NCBI GenBank assembly: GCA_947476515.1
Contig: CANJQZ010000008.1
Location: forward strand, 1-22,472
Reading direction: 5' to 3'
DNA from: Flavobacteriales bacterium
GTDB taxonomy: Bacteria; Bacteroidota; Bacteroidia; Flavobacteriales_D; Crocinitomicaceae
Length of the DNA stretch: 22,472 nucleotides
Positions 22,429 through 22,472 of the stretch are shown in pieces (the first letter of the stretch is position 1; each line of letters opens with the position of its first letter). The translations under genes were made by a program, and so were the position numbers. The notes under the pieces were generated by a model. That model was not told the DNA's origin and made no database searches. It was given only the letters and a program-made list of their open reading frames with translations.

Positions 22429-22472
22429 GTTATTTACTTATCTGGCTGTTGATATTTTTCAGTATTTCTATA

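Overview
The window looks like ordinary chromosome from a low-GC member of the Bacteroidota, most likely Flavobacteriales; family and genus cannot be named from the sequence alone. The clues are a fused lpxC-fabZ gene, the gene order rpmB-rpmG-DUF4295-ftsY, a DUF4494 protein, a TonB-dependent receptor with a carboxypeptidase-regulatory N-terminus, a FISUMP lipoprotein, starts without Shine-Dalgarno sequences in AT-rich leaders, and several -7 elements of the Bacteroidota type TAnnTTTG. No tRNA, rRNA, insertion sequence, integrase, CRISPR array or phage module was seen, and no gap between genes exceeds about 230 bases.

Layout. Bases 1-536 hold the 5' part of trmB on the minus strand. A divergent promoter region (537-614) separates it from a plus-strand run: a conserved hypothetical gene, cdd (cytidine deaminase), a DUF4494 protein with an internal repeat and acidic tail, pdxH (pyridoxamine phosphate oxidase) and an M16 zinc peptidase. 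The last three genes overlap. All remaining genes are on the minus strand. Downstream of the convergent junction at 4380/4386 these are, in transcription order, a FISUMP lipoprotein, a TonB-dependent receptor, a DUF1015 protein and a YggS-type PLP-binding protein. Next come ftsY and, upstream of it, the ribosomal-protein genes rpmB, rpmG and DUF4295 (bL38). Further right is the lipid A block lpxD, lpxC-fabZ, lpxA, continuing through overlapping joins into an rlmD-like rRNA methyltransferase and cinA. The right end holds a lytic transglycosylase overlapping uvrA, then thioredoxin and an anchored hypothetical protein.

Functional links. LpxA, LpxC and LpxD catalyse the first committed acyl-transfer and deacetylation steps of lipid A synthesis, and FabZ supplies the 3-hydroxyacyl-ACP branch point, so the block coordinates outer-membrane lipid and fatty-acid synthesis. 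FtsY sits with ribosomal proteins, joining translation to membrane targeting. PdxH and YggS face each other across a 5-base junction and both concern vitamin B6.

Points worth a second look: the RlmD-like enzyme has lost all the cysteines expected to bind its Fe-S cluster but keeps its catalytic residues; two strong intrinsic terminators end within about 20 bases of the next gene's start codon (ftsY and the hypothetical at 17525-18205); two genes have a -7 promoter element touching the start codon, suggesting leaderless mRNAs; and the DUF4494 protein is a clear internal duplication. I found no convincing new defence or mobile system.
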